DNA of 42,756 nucleotides, from the NCBI GenBank assembly GCA_027339055.1, contig DAHWRK010000005.1:1-42756 (forward strand), read 5' to 3'. The translations under genes were made by a program, and so were the position numbers. The notes under the pieces were generated by a model that made no database searches, was not told the origin of the DNA, and saw nothing but the letters and a program-made list of their open reading frames with translations. Shown here piece by piece: positions 24,029 through 32,509 of the stretch; position 1 is the stretch's first letter; every line of letters begins with the position of its first letter. Origin of the DNA: Microcaldota archaeon (GTDB lineage Archaea > Micrarchaeota > Micrarchaeia > Micrarchaeales > Micrarchaeaceae).

Positions 24029-24493
24029 CTACCCGAAAATAGATCCGAATCCTGCGTTCGCGCGGTCCTCCTCGTCGTGTATTGCTTTTATTACTTTCTG
24101 CGAAGTCTCATCGTCGGCCTTGGCGAAGCTTTCGTATTCGTCCTTGAGCCTGTCCTCTGCCATTTTCAAGAATTCGTCGTTTGCCTTGAGATACAGATAG
24201 CATTTGCTCTGGTCCAGGCCAAGTGATGACCCTTCTCTAAGGCTGTATTCCTGCCTTGCAAATATCACGTTGAGGCTTTTGTCGTTCTTGAGCCTCTCCT
24301 TTGCATCATCTATGCGCTTTTGCAGCGCCTCGTACTGTTCCCGCGCCTCAGGATGCTGCTCCATGTACTTCTTGTCCTCGAATTCCTTTGGCATGTCCGG
24401 GAGCAGGTTCTTATCCAGATATGGGTCGTAGGAAAGCGCCCTGGAAAGCTTGTCCATGGATGCTTTGTCGAAAGAGTAAACCCTTTCAGACAT
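24029..24493 (-). CDS. Hypothetical charged helical protein (154 aa)
   Basis: I do not recognise this protein. It is acidic and highly helical, with an N-terminal SYDPYLDKNLLPDMPKEF segment, a likely coiled coil at about 45-75 (EAREQYEALQKRIDDAKERL), and a C-terminal helix ending GFGSIFG. There is no signal peptide or membrane helix. ATG 24493 has GTGAT upstream, 4 nt after the S8e stop codon, and its own stop abuts the carbamoyltransferase start, so it sits in a tight operon. Confidence 0.75.
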   Translation of the reverse strand: MSERVYSFDKASMDKLSRALSYDPYLDKNLLPDMPKEFEDKKYMEQHPEAREQYEALQKRIDDAKERLKNDKSLNVIFARQEYSLREGSSLGLDQSKCYLYLKANDEFLKMAEDRLKDEYESFAKADDETSQKVIKAIHDEEDRANAGFGSIFG

Positions 24494-24497
24494 AAAA

Positions 24498-24893
24498 TCA
24501 CGATATAAGCTTGGCTATGACGGTGCCTTCCCTTCCCGGCCTGTTCACAACCACTGCCTTGCCCATGTCGGTGTTTATTATCGTGCCTTTGGTTATGATG
24601 TTCTGCCTGGCGAAGTTCCTGTTGTCCTTGGACTCCAGCACTCCCTTTATCTCGAGCTTCTTGTAGCCCTCCTTTGTCAGGACGTTAACGCTCTTGGCAG
24701 CCTTAAGCCTTACTGTATCGGAGCCTCCGCGCCTTCTCACCGGCTCTGCCACGTCGCTGGCAGCGAGCTTCGTAGCGCTGAAGTAGTTGCCTGCGTTGCT
24801 CCTTCTCTTGTCCTTGAACTTTATCTTCCTCTTGCCGTTGCCCGAGCCCTTTGTTTTTGATGGGCCGTGCACCTGCCTGCTAAATTGACTCAT
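24498..24893 (-). CDS. rps8e: 30S ribosomal protein S8e
   Basis: The 131-aa product has the S8e core of archaea: a basic N-terminus (GNGKRKIKFKDKRRSNAGNY), ATKLAASDVAEPVRRRGGSD, then NRNFARQNIITKGTII and VVVNRPGREGTVIAKLIS. It is the archaeal length, without the eukaryotic insertion. ATG 24893 has GTGAG upstream; a TATA-like element sits inside an inverted repeat at 24932-24960. Confidence 0.95.
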   Translation of the reverse strand: MSQFSRQVHGPSKTKGSGNGKRKIKFKDKRRSNAGNYFSATKLAASDVAEPVRRRGGSDTVRLKAAKSVNVLTKEGYKKLEIKGVLESKDNRNFARQNIITKGTIINTDMGKAVVVNRPGREGTVIAKLIS

Positions 24894-24931
24894 AAACTCA
24901 CTTTTTTATCCTAAAAGCAAACGAAAGAGAT

Positions 24932-24960
24932 GCTTATATGATTAATTTGAATATATAAGC
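24932..24960 (-). promoter_or_regulatory. Inverted repeat containing the S8e promoter
   Basis: GCTTATAT (24932-24939) and ATATAAGC (24953-24960) are perfect 8-bp complements with a 13-nt spacer. Read on the minus strand, both arms look like TATA elements. The proximal one would start transcription about 16 nt before the S8e ATG. It could also act as the 3' stem-loop of the gene ending at 24963. Confidence 0.5.
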
Positions 24961-24962
24961 TT

Positions 24963-25637
24963 TTAAAATTTTGTATGCCCTGCTTCAAAGTTCTCAAGAT
25001 TCGTCTGCCTGTATTCGCTGCCATAAGCGCCGTGATTTCTAAGCATCCTTTCGAGCTCCTCCTTAGCTCTTTCCATTCCAATCTCCATGTCGCTGAGCAC
25101 TATGTTGGCGGTAATCTGCACGCTTTCGTGGTTCTTCGTATTGTAATAAAACGGGCTGAGATAATAAATATTTAGCGAAGTTAAGTTTCTTGTCTTTCCG
25201 CCAATGTGGTCGAAATATTTGATCCCGGAAAGCTTATAATGAAGCTCGGCATTTTTGTCTATATCTACCTCGGCGTACAGCACAGGCGCATTAACCCTGT
25301 GGAATGCCTTTTCCCTAGGATCCTTGGACGCGTAGACGCTTAGCGTCGTATTGCCAGAAAATTCATTATTGGCGAGTATGATCTTCTTTACCGATTCCAT
25401 TACGAACCTTCCTGCGTTATTTGAAGACATGCAAAGAACGTAATAGTCGCTGCCGTTTCCCTGAGCCTGCATGTCTATGTGGTATTTTCCGCTGCCATAA
25501 TCGGATACCACTCCGACCAAGTCTATCTGAAAGCTCGCAAAATGCGACTTTTTGCCACTGCGAAGCAGTCCACCTGCAGAGAGCGTGCTTGTCTCGCTTG
25601 GCGAAATGCCGTGCTCTCTATATGTGTTTACATGCAT
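24963..25637 (-). CDS. Hypothetical protein (224 aa)
   Basis: I do not recognise this family. It appears cytoplasmic: no signal peptide or membrane helix. The middle is beta-rich (FQIDLVGVVSDYGSGKYHIDM; SVYASKDPREKAFHRVNAPV), with a His/Tyr-rich third quarter and a C-terminal charged helix (MEIGMERAKEELERMLRNH). The first ~35 residues come from DNA with three small hairpins (25535-25618) and read less like protein. ATG 25637 has no Shine-Dalgarno; a TATA-like ACTAAATAT lies about 20 nt before it. It follows MetRS by 39 nt. Confidence 0.7.
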   Translation of the reverse strand: MHVNTYREHGISPSETSTLSAGGLLRSGKKSHFASFQIDLVGVVSDYGSGKYHIDMQAQGNGSDYYVLCMSSNNAGRFVMESVKKIILANNEFSGNTTLSVYASKDPREKAFHRVNAPVLYAEVDIDKNAELHYKLSGIKYFDHIGGKTRNLTSLNIYYLSPFYYNTKNHESVQITANIVLSDMEIGMERAKEELERMLRNHGAYGSEYRQTNLENFEAGHTKF

Positions 25638-25676
25638 AAAGACTATCGCTGCTTACGAAATATTTAGTGCTTTCGG

Positions 25677-27338
25677 CTAGCTGTCTTCCTCAAATCTTTC
25701 TAGATCCTTGAGCTGCTTGTCGCTTAGCTTGGAGAAAACGGGTTCAAGCCCTTCAAGATTCAATTCTTTCAACGGCTTCTTCAGGTCAGAAAGCCTTGGT
25801 TCTGATATGCCGAACCTCTTCAAAATCTTTGACGAAGCATCAGGGGCGAAAGGCCACATCAGCACTCCCATCCTTCTCACTATCGAAACCATTCCCCCCA
25901 GAAACTCTTTGGCCCTGTCCTCACCGCCAAGCTTGACGCCATCCTTGCCTATCAGTTCCCATGGCCTGCTGCTGCTTATCGTCTCGTTGCCTACGTCTGC
26001 TATCGCCACAAGCTCCCTGAGCGCCTCCCTCATCTTGAGCGCCTCGAAATCCTCTGCATACTTTCTGGTCAGCATTGCGACTTTATCCGTACTTTTTTCG
26101 TCCTCGACGAGCTCCGAGGCTTTGAGCCCGGAATTCTTAAGCAGCGTAAGCACCCTGTGCACGTAATTGCCTATCTTGTCATTCATTATCTTGTTGACTA
26201 CTTCCACGAAAAGGGCTATGGTAAAATCGTTGTCAGAGCTTTCAGGCGCAAGGTACATCAGAGCAAACCTCCAGTAGTCGGGCCCTGTTATCTCAAGCGC
26301 GTTTTCCATGTTAAGGCCAACTCCCCTGCTCTTCGAGAACTTGAGCCCCTTTGCAGTCAGGTACTCGTAAGCGTATATTGTGTGCGGCAGCACGAACCCA
26401 AGACCCGAGCCTATGAGTATGCCTGGCCACATCATCGTATGAAATTCTATGTTGTCCTTTCCCATAAACTGTATGAGTTCTGTGTCAGGGCCTTTCCAGT
26501 AATCTTTCCACTTCTCGGACCACTCCATGCTTATTCCTATGTAGCCTATGACCGCATCAAACCATACGTAGAATACCTTGTCCTCGAAACCTTTTCTCGG
26601 AACCGGAAAGCCCCACTTCATCTCCCTGGTTATCTCCCTCGGTTCCAGGCCCTGCTCTAGGTAGCTCACTGTTTTGTTGGCTGCATTCCTGCTCCATGCA
26701 CCCATCCTCATCTTAACGAAATCAAGTATCTCGGGCTGAAGCTTGTCGAGCTCTATTGCCAGGTTTACCGTCTTCTTGAATTCTATGTCCTTGTTGTGGC
26801 ACAGGCCGCAGTAAGGGTCTATGAGATCCTGCGGGCTAAGCAGCCTTCCGCAGTTGTCGCACTGGTCCCCGCGCGCACCCTCAAAGCCGCAGTACGGGCA
26901 TTTTCCCTCTATATATCTGTCTGTCAGGAACCTCTTGTCTATGTTGCAGTATGGCATTACGGATTCCACTTCCTTTATGTATCCGTTCTTGTCAAGGGCT
27001 TCAAATATCTCGTACACTGCCTTCTTGTTGCTTTCGGAATTAGTCTTACCGTAATGCGTGAAACTGCATTCGAAGCTCTCGAAAACTTTTTTCATGCGCT
27101 CGTGCACGCTGTCGGCCAGGTGCTCCGCGCTGACTCCCTCTTTGAGAGCCCTTATTTCTATTGGGGTACCATGCTGATCCGAGCCGCATATGAATATGGA
27201 ATCGCGGCCTGCCAGCTCCTCATATCTATGGAATACGTCAGCAGGCAGTATTGAACCCACAAAGTTGCCCAGATGAGGCATTGCCTCCGAGTAAGGCAGG
27301 GCTGAAGTTATTATGGTTTTTTTGGTATTCTGCTGCAT
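25677..27338 (-). CDS. metG: Methionyl-tRNA synthetase
   Basis: This class I synthetase charges tRNA-Met. The 553-aa product has ITSALPYSEAMPHLGNFVGS (the HIGH-equivalent HLGN typical of archaeal and eukaryotic MetRS), a zinc-knuckle domain with CPYC, CDNC and CGLC pairs near residues 140-185, the KMSKS loop LKFSKSRG, and a helical anticodon-binding domain ending near residue 540. There is no C-terminal tRNA-binding OB (Arc1p-like) domain, which archaea often encode separately. ATG 27338 has GTGAGG upstream. It diverges from MCM. Confidence 0.95.
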   Translation of the reverse strand: MQQNTKKTIITSALPYSEAMPHLGNFVGSILPADVFHRYEELAGRDSIFICGSDQHGTPIEIRALKEGVSAEHLADSVHERMKKVFESFECSFTHYGKTNSESNKKAVYEIFEALDKNGYIKEVESVMPYCNIDKRFLTDRYIEGKCPYCGFEGARGDQCDNCGRLLSPQDLIDPYCGLCHNKDIEFKKTVNLAIELDKLQPEILDFVKMRMGAWSRNAANKTVSYLEQGLEPREITREMKWGFPVPRKGFEDKVFYVWFDAVIGYIGISMEWSEKWKDYWKGPDTELIQFMGKDNIEFHTMMWPGILIGSGLGFVLPHTIYAYEYLTAKGLKFSKSRGVGLNMENALEITGPDYWRFALMYLAPESSDNDFTIALFVEVVNKIMNDKIGNYVHRVLTLLKNSGLKASELVEDEKSTDKVAMLTRKYAEDFEALKMREALRELVAIADVGNETISSSRPWELIGKDGVKLGGEDRAKEFLGGMVSIVRRMGVLMWPFAPDASSKILKRFGISEPRLSDLKKPLKELNLEGLEPVFSKLSDKQLKDLERFEEDS

Positions 27339-27452
27339 CTATCCTCACTGCGCCGCTTGAATGCTATAGATATATGACAGAAGCCTATAAATAATTTAAA
27401 TCACAATCAAATTCAGGCTGTTCCTCTAGTGCGGCTTATCCGGTGCTTAACC

Positions 27453-29516
27453 TTGGAAGATGCTGTCATATCTGCAATAAAATCGCGCTTTGACGAATTC
27501 CTGGAAATGTATTACAGGGAGGAAATAGATGACATAATAGTTGCCTTTCCTGAAAAGCGCAGCCTGGCTGTCAGCATTGCCGATTTGGCCAAATTCGACC
27601 CTAACATGGCCAGCGAGCTAGTCAACAATCCCGATGTTGTAGTGCGCGCTGCGAACGAATCGCTCAAGTCCAAGCTTGCCGACGTGCAGCTAGGCATACA
27701 CGAGCCCCATGTCAGATTCTACGGCCTCACGATAAACAATCCCCTTGTCCAGGACGTCGGCTCGTCCTATATATCTAAGCTTATCGCTCTTGACGGCCTG
27801 ATAGTCAAAAGGTCCGAGATAAGCCCGAGGGTAAGGATAGGAGTATACGAATGCACCTTCTGCGGCGCAAGGCAGACCGTCCAGGCCGACAAGGATCCGG
27901 TCCCGGAGATATGCAGGGAGTGCAAGAGAAAATCGCTCAAACAGGTTCCGGAGGAATCACAGTTCATAAACCTGCAGAAGATAGCGGTCCAGGATCCCCT
28001 GGAAAAGCTAAGGGGCAACACTCCGACGTGGCAGCTTGAGGTATGGCTTGAGGACGATCTCGTCAATACTGTCATACCCGGAGACAGGATAGAGCTTACC
28101 GGGGTCTTAAGGATAAGGCCGCGAAAGAACCAGAGGGGCAAGACAGAGCAGAACCTATACACTATGTTTGTCGAATCGATTTCAATAACGCCCAAGCAGA
28201 AGGAGTTCGCAGAGCTTTCGATAACAGAAGAGGAAGTAAGGGAAATAAGGGAGCTTTCCAAGGATCCGCAGATATTCGATAAAATAAGCAAGTCGATAGC
28301 CTCGTCAATATACGGGCACGACGAAATAAAGCAGGCGGTAGCCCTGCAGCTCTTCGGAGGCACGATGGGCAAGACGCTGGTCGACGGAGGCATAATCAGG
28401 AGCGACATGCACATAATGCTCATAGGAGACCCTGGAAGCGCGAAGACGAGGATACTGCAATCAGTGTCGCAGCTTGTGCCAAAGGGCATATACGTAAGCG
28501 GAAAATCGGTAACCGGAGGCGGGCTCACCGCAGTTGCGGAAAGGGACGATTTCTCCGAAGGCGGCTGGACCCTGAAGGCTGGAGCGCTTGTTCTTGGCTC
28601 TGGCGGCATAGTATGCATAGACGAATTCGACAAGATAGGGCAAGACGACAAAGCAGCGCTGCACGAGGCACTCGAATCCCAGACAATAAGCGTAGCCAAG
28701 GCTGGCATAATAGCCACTTTCAGCGCAAGGGCCGCGGTTCTTGCAGCAGCAAATCCCAAATTCGGCAGATTCGATCCGCACCAGTATCCCGCCGAGCAGT
28801 TCGACATACCCCCTACGCTGCTTTCGAGGTTTGACCTGATATTCCCGATAACAGACGTCATGAACGAGGACACCGACCGAAACATAGCAAAGCACATACT
28901 TGTGCAGCATGAGGCAGCAGGGGCAAGGCTTGCAGACATAAAGGAATTCGAGCAAGTCGAAGAGCCTCCGATAAGCCATGACCTGCTCCGCAAGTACATA
29001 GCATATGCTAGGAAGCACATATCGCCAAGGCTGAGCCAGGAGGCAAGCGAGCACATACAAAAATACTACGTAGACCTAAGGAAGACCGGCATGAGGCAGG
29101 GAGCTGTTCCAATAACACCGAGGCAGATAGAGGGCCTTGTAAGGATGAGCGAGGCAAGCGCGAAGAGCAGGCTTTCAGAAGTAGTAGAAATATCCGATGC
29201 AGAGCTCGCAATAAACCTTAGCAGGTTCATGCTCAAGTCGCTTGCGCTAGACACTGGGGGCCGCATAGACATAGACACGATACTGACCGGCATGCCAAGG
29301 GAGAAAGTGGACCGCATGAACTCAATACTCAACATAATAAAGAAGCTCGAGCAGGAGGACAGCAACATAAAGATGCAGCGCGTCATAGAAGAGGCGGAAG
29401 CCTCAGGCATAGACTCCGCCACTGCAAGCAAATACCTATCGGAGCTTGAGCGCTCGGGAGACATATACAGGCCCAGGCAGGGAGTCATAAAGCTCGTCCA
29501 CCACGAGGCAGACTAA
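27453..29516 (+). CDS. mcm: Replicative helicase MCM
   Basis: MCM is the hexameric 3'-5' helicase of archaeal forks. Domains: N-terminal helical bundle, zinc ribbon (Cys 134, 137, 154, 157: CTFC and CREC), OB hairpin, AAA+ core with Walker A GDPGSAKT (about 325-332; the usual last residue is Ser), SGKSVTGGGLTA, Walker B CIDEFDKI, Arg finger SRFD, and a C-terminal winged helix (GDIYRPRQGVIKL). The start is TTG 27453 (687 aa), since GGTGC at 27442-27446 is correctly spaced; a GTG at 27429 would add eight residues. The presenilin-like gene follows after 9 nt. Confidence 0.97.
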   Translation: MEDAVISAIKSRFDEFLEMYYREEIDDIIVAFPEKRSLAVSIADLAKFDPNMASELVNNPDVVVRAANESLKSKLADVQLGIHEPHVRFYGLTINNPLVQDVGSSYISKLIALDGLIVKRSEISPRVRIGVYECTFCGARQTVQADKDPVPEICRECKRKSLKQVPEESQFINLQKIAVQDPLEKLRGNTPTWQLEVWLEDDLVNTVIPGDRIELTGVLRIRPRKNQRGKTEQNLYTMFVESISITPKQKEFAELSITEEEVREIRELSKDPQIFDKISKSIASSIYGHDEIKQAVALQLFGGTMGKTLVDGGIIRSDMHIMLIGDPGSAKTRILQSVSQLVPKGIYVSGKSVTGGGLTAVAERDDFSEGGWTLKAGALVLGSGGIVCIDEFDKIGQDDKAALHEALESQTISVAKAGIIATFSARAAVLAAANPKFGRFDPHQYPAEQFDIPPTLLSRFDLIFPITDVMNEDTDRNIAKHILVQHEAAGARLADIKEFEQVEEPPISHDLLRKYIAYARKHISPRLSQEASEHIQKYYVDLRKTGMRQGAVPITPRQIEGLVRMSEASAKSRLSEVVEISDAELAINLSRFMLKSLALDTGGRIDIDTILTGMPREKVDRMNSILNIIKKLEQEDSNIKMQRVIEEAEASGIDSATASKYLSELERSGDIYRPRQGVIKLVHHEAD

Positions 29517-29525
29517 GGTGTATCG

Positions 29526-30497
29526 TTGGAGAAGAGGCTCATCGAAAACAGGCAATTGGTAGGAATACTTACGATGTTCATGCTCGTGCAGTTTGCAGGC
29601 ATAGCACTGGCAACTCTGTGGTTCAACGGTGCGACATACCAGCAGATAACGAGCTCGCAGATCGTGAGCGGGCCTTCAAACGTGCTGCTTCTCCTCGCAT
29701 ACATAATATTCCTGGCAGCGGTAATGATACTTATATTCAGGTTCTACCACGGTGCCAAGCTTTTCAGGGTCATAGAGGGAGTGGTAATATTCATAGCCTC
29801 TTTCTACGTGTTCCTAGTCATCATAGCATACCTTACCCAGAGCTCCAACATCGCGACGATAGGGGCCGCAATAATGGCAATACTGCTTGTAGCTGCAAAG
29901 AACAAATGGGTAAGGCTCAAGAATGTCGCGGCCATAATCGCGAGCATAGGCGTTGGGGCCGTCCTTGGATTTGGCTTCAGCTTTATAGCTGCGATAGCAT
30001 TCATGGGGCTTCTCGCAATATACGACTTCGTTGCTGTTTTTATAACAAAGCACATGATAACGCTTGCAAACGTGGTGGCCGACAACAATCTTGCGTTCAT
30101 GGTAGACATGAACGAGGTTGAAGCCGTGCCAAAATCCAACTTCAGCAAGAAGGAGCTTTCCGAATACAACAATTACGTGAAATCTTCCGGCCAGAGGGGA
30201 AAGAAAATACTTTCGGTAATGAAGAAAACTGGCAGCATGGGCCTGGTGCCGATATCGGCAAACGTGGCCCTGGGCACCGGAGACCTTGCAATACCGCTTA
30301 TGGTTGCAGTATCAGCATACAAGCTTACCCTGAGCTTCGTTCCGAGCTTTTTCATAGCCCTGGGTGCGGTTCTCGGGCTTATACTTACGATGTTCATACT
30401 CAGGAAGTACAAGCGCGCGCTTCCCGCAATACCTCCACTATTCCTTGGCGTCCTTATAGGATTTGCCCTTTACTACCTCGTCTACTACGTCATTTAA
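29526..30497 (+). CDS. Presenilin/SPP-family intramembrane aspartyl protease
   Basis: The 323-aa product has about nine transmembrane helices and the two catalytic aspartates of the A22 family: YD in LLAIYDFVAVF (Asp167) and GxGD in ALGTGDLAIP (Asp253). A PALP-like ALPAIP sits near residues 299-304 just before the last helix. Archaeal homologues (PSH) cut membrane helices; the substrate here is unknown. A soluble loop at about 185-235 separates the two halves. The start is TTG 29526 with GGTG 5 nt upstream, 9 nt after MCM. The last 20 codons lie antisense to the end of the helicase gene. Confidence 0.93.
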   Translation: MEKRLIENRQLVGILTMFMLVQFAGIALATLWFNGATYQQITSSQIVSGPSNVLLLLAYIIFLAAVMILIFRFYHGAKLFRVIEGVVIFIASFYVFLVIIAYLTQSSNIATIGAAIMAILLVAAKNKWVRLKNVAAIIASIGVGAVLGFGFSFIAAIAFMGLLAIYDFVAVFITKHMITLANVVADNNLAFMVDMNEVEAVPKSNFSKKELSEYNNYVKSSGQRGKKILSVMKKTGSMGLVPISANVALGTGDLAIPLMVAVSAYKLTLSFVPSFFIALGAVLGLILTMFILRKYKRALPAIPPLFLGVLIGFALYYLVYYVI

Positions 30498-32300
30498 GTC
30501 CCAGAAGAACCTTATGGACTTTATGTAATCCTTGGATTCAGCAATTTCTATGCTATTCGATATCGCCGCTTTGTACATGCGCCACGAATACCTCTTGTCC
30601 ATGAAAACAAGCACCGCTCTGTCCTTTTCGCTGCGCACCGCTCTTCCGGCCGCCTGGACCGCTTTTACCACCGCAGGTATTATGTATGCGTAGTCCATCC
30701 CCTTTCCGTCGAACCTTTTGTCCAGGTAAGCAATTCTGGCCTTTAACTCGAGGTCAGGAACTGTGAGCGGTATTCCGACTATCACTATCCCCTTGATCGA
30801 ATTGTTCTTGTAATCCACGCCTTCGCTAAGGCTTCCCCCCATTACTGCCATAAGCGTAGCTCCGTCGTCTTCCATAAAACGCTTCAGCAGCGGCTCGATT
30901 GCCGAGCTCTGCATGTCGCGCCTTTGCATGTATCTTTTATCTACGTTGACGTGCCTTGACACGCCGTCCAGCACCGTAAAGCTCGGAAAGAAAACCGCGA
31001 GGTTGCCCGGCATGTTCTTGCGTATCTCCTCTATCTTCCTCGCCATCATCATGTACTGCTCGTTGGATCTCTGCGAGAACTTTGTGGTGAAATTCTCGTC
31101 AATGAAAGCGATCTTGTTTGGCTTTGGAAAAGGAGACGCGTAGCTTCGCACCTCGGAATTCGCAAGCCCGAACATGTCCGCATACATCTTGACCGGCTCC
31201 ATCGTAGCGCTCATAAAAACGTTGGCGTAAGCTTCCTGCAGTATCGGCAGCGCCCTGTCCGGATACAGGCAGCTTACGTTGAGCCTTATCCTTCCGTTCC
31301 TGTTGACTACGATTTTGGCCGATGAATCATCCGCATCCAGAAAGCCCTTCAGAAACTTTGCCACGTGAAGTATTGCTGATCTCTTTGCATTCTTGGCCTG
31401 TATGTATTCAAGCCCTGCTTTTTCAAGCGAATCCACGAGCTTTTCGTATTCGCTTTCCATAAATTCGGTCATGTCCTCCTTCTCCACGAAAGCCTCTGGC
31501 ATTTTGGCTCCGAGCTTTTTTGCAGCTAACTTCTTTATCGCAAACTTGAGGTAATCGAGGTCTATGCTGCTGTTTATCGCTTTGAGCTCCCTCTCTGCAG
31601 CGTCTATGCCCAATTCGGATATGGAAGTGCTGAAGTAGGCGCTAGCTATGTTTATCAGGTTGTGCGCTTCGTCCCATATTATTATGGCGTTTTCTATGCT
31701 GTGGCCTATCTTTTTGAGAAAAGTGCCCCTGTTGTAAGGATTTAGCAGGTGCGAATACCCTGCTATTATGACCCTGCAGCTCTTTGCGTATTTTGTCGCT
31801 ATCTCGTATGCGCATACTCCCTTGCCGTACGAGTAATCAAGCAGAGCGTTGTGCCCGCTTTCTATGGATTCGGACAATCTGGCTTCATTTATTCCGAAGT
31901 TTTTCGAGTTTGAAAAGTAAGCGCATTTGCCTGACTTGACAATGCTTTCGCATGCGCTGTAGAAGGCGTCGCTCTCTATCGCATTGACTTTGTCGTTTAT
32001 GCATATGTTGCGCTTTCCAACTATGTCTGCAAAGCTGAAATCAAGTCCGAATCTCTTTTTTATTCCCAAAACGGCTTCCATCGCTATCTTGTGCTGCGAT
32101 ATCTTCGGCGTAAGGAAGAAAACGTCAAGCCCGTTCTTCAGCGCGAACGTGAGAGCAGCTCCAAGAGACGCGTCGGTCTTGCCTATCCCTGTGGGTGCGT
32201 TTACGAATATGTCGCGCCTCTGTTCAAGCGCGGAATAAACGTCGCCTATCATGGCTTCCTGGTTGGGCCTAGGCCTGTCAAACCTGAATAAATAGTCCAT
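30438..32300 (-). CDS. xpd: XPD/Rad3-family iron-sulfur DNA helicase
   Basis: A superfamily 2 5'-3' helicase used in repair. The 620-aa product has Walker A APTGIGKT (Lys41), four cysteines at 100, 117, 126 and 163 that fit the 4Fe-4S cluster of XPD, the DEAH box IIWDEAHN (about 207-214), the Arch domain, MSATMEP, and motif VI QAAGRAVRS. DinG is the alternative, but the Cys pattern and length favour XPD. ATG 32300 lies about 24 nt after a TTTATATC element, fitting a leaderless start. Its C-terminus (SYKDAKE) overlaps the presenilin-like gene by 60 bp. Confidence 0.92.
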   Translation of the reverse strand: MDYLFRFDRPRPNQEAMIGDVYSALEQRRDIFVNAPTGIGKTDASLGAALTFALKNGLDVFFLTPKISQHKIAMEAVLGIKKRFGLDFSFADIVGKRNICINDKVNAIESDAFYSACESIVKSGKCAYFSNSKNFGINEARLSESIESGHNALLDYSYGKGVCAYEIATKYAKSCRVIIAGYSHLLNPYNRGTFLKKIGHSIENAIIIWDEAHNLINIASAYFSTSISELGIDAAERELKAINSSIDLDYLKFAIKKLAAKKLGAKMPEAFVEKEDMTEFMESEYEKLVDSLEKAGLEYIQAKNAKRSAILHVAKFLKGFLDADDSSAKIVVNRNGRIRLNVSCLYPDRALPILQEAYANVFMSATMEPVKMYADMFGLANSEVRSYASPFPKPNKIAFIDENFTTKFSQRSNEQYMMMARKIEEIRKNMPGNLAVFFPSFTVLDGVSRHVNVDKRYMQRRDMQSSAIEPLLKRFMEDDGATLMAVMGGSLSEGVDYKNNSIKGIVIVGIPLTVPDLELKARIAYLDKRFDGKGMDYAYIIPAVVKAVQAAGRAVRSEKDRAVLVFMDKRYSWRMYKAAISNSIEIAESKDYIKSIRFFWDLNDVVDEVVKGKSYKDAKE

Positions 32301-32509
32301 AATTTATCTTCTCATGGAAGGGATATAAACTTGAGCGTTTTACATATCGCCTTTTTTATCCATGCGCTGCAATAAGCGCAATGCCTTCTGGAAAATGCAT
32401 GAACTTATATAATTCTTAATTGTGCATAAGATACATACAAACAGCAATACATGCATAGAACAGCAGCAAAATTAAATTACCATGCCTTTAAGCTTTAAAT
32501 GTGGTACTG
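32301..32509. promoter_or_regulatory. Intergenic region with small hairpin and three TGCAT motifs
   Basis: The left end carries the xpd promoter (TTTATATC at about 32320-32327, minus strand). TGCGCT (32363-32368) and AGCGCA (32375-32380) form a small hairpin. TGCAT occurs at 32396, 32423 and 32452, at intervals of 27 and 29 nt, around a plus-strand TATA-like CTTATATAAT (32404-32413). No gene is visible in the 209 nt. Confidence 0.4.

Noticed and set aside
27339-27452. Possible replication origin beside mcm
   Set aside because: The gap is AT-rich, but there are no repeated origin-recognition boxes and no cdc6/orc gene in the window. It is better explained as two divergent promoters.
27767-29056. 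Long 429-codon frame antisense to mcm
   Set aside because: MCM is certain on the other strand; the antisense frame is Ser/Cys-rich low-quality sequence that arises from the codon bias of mcm.
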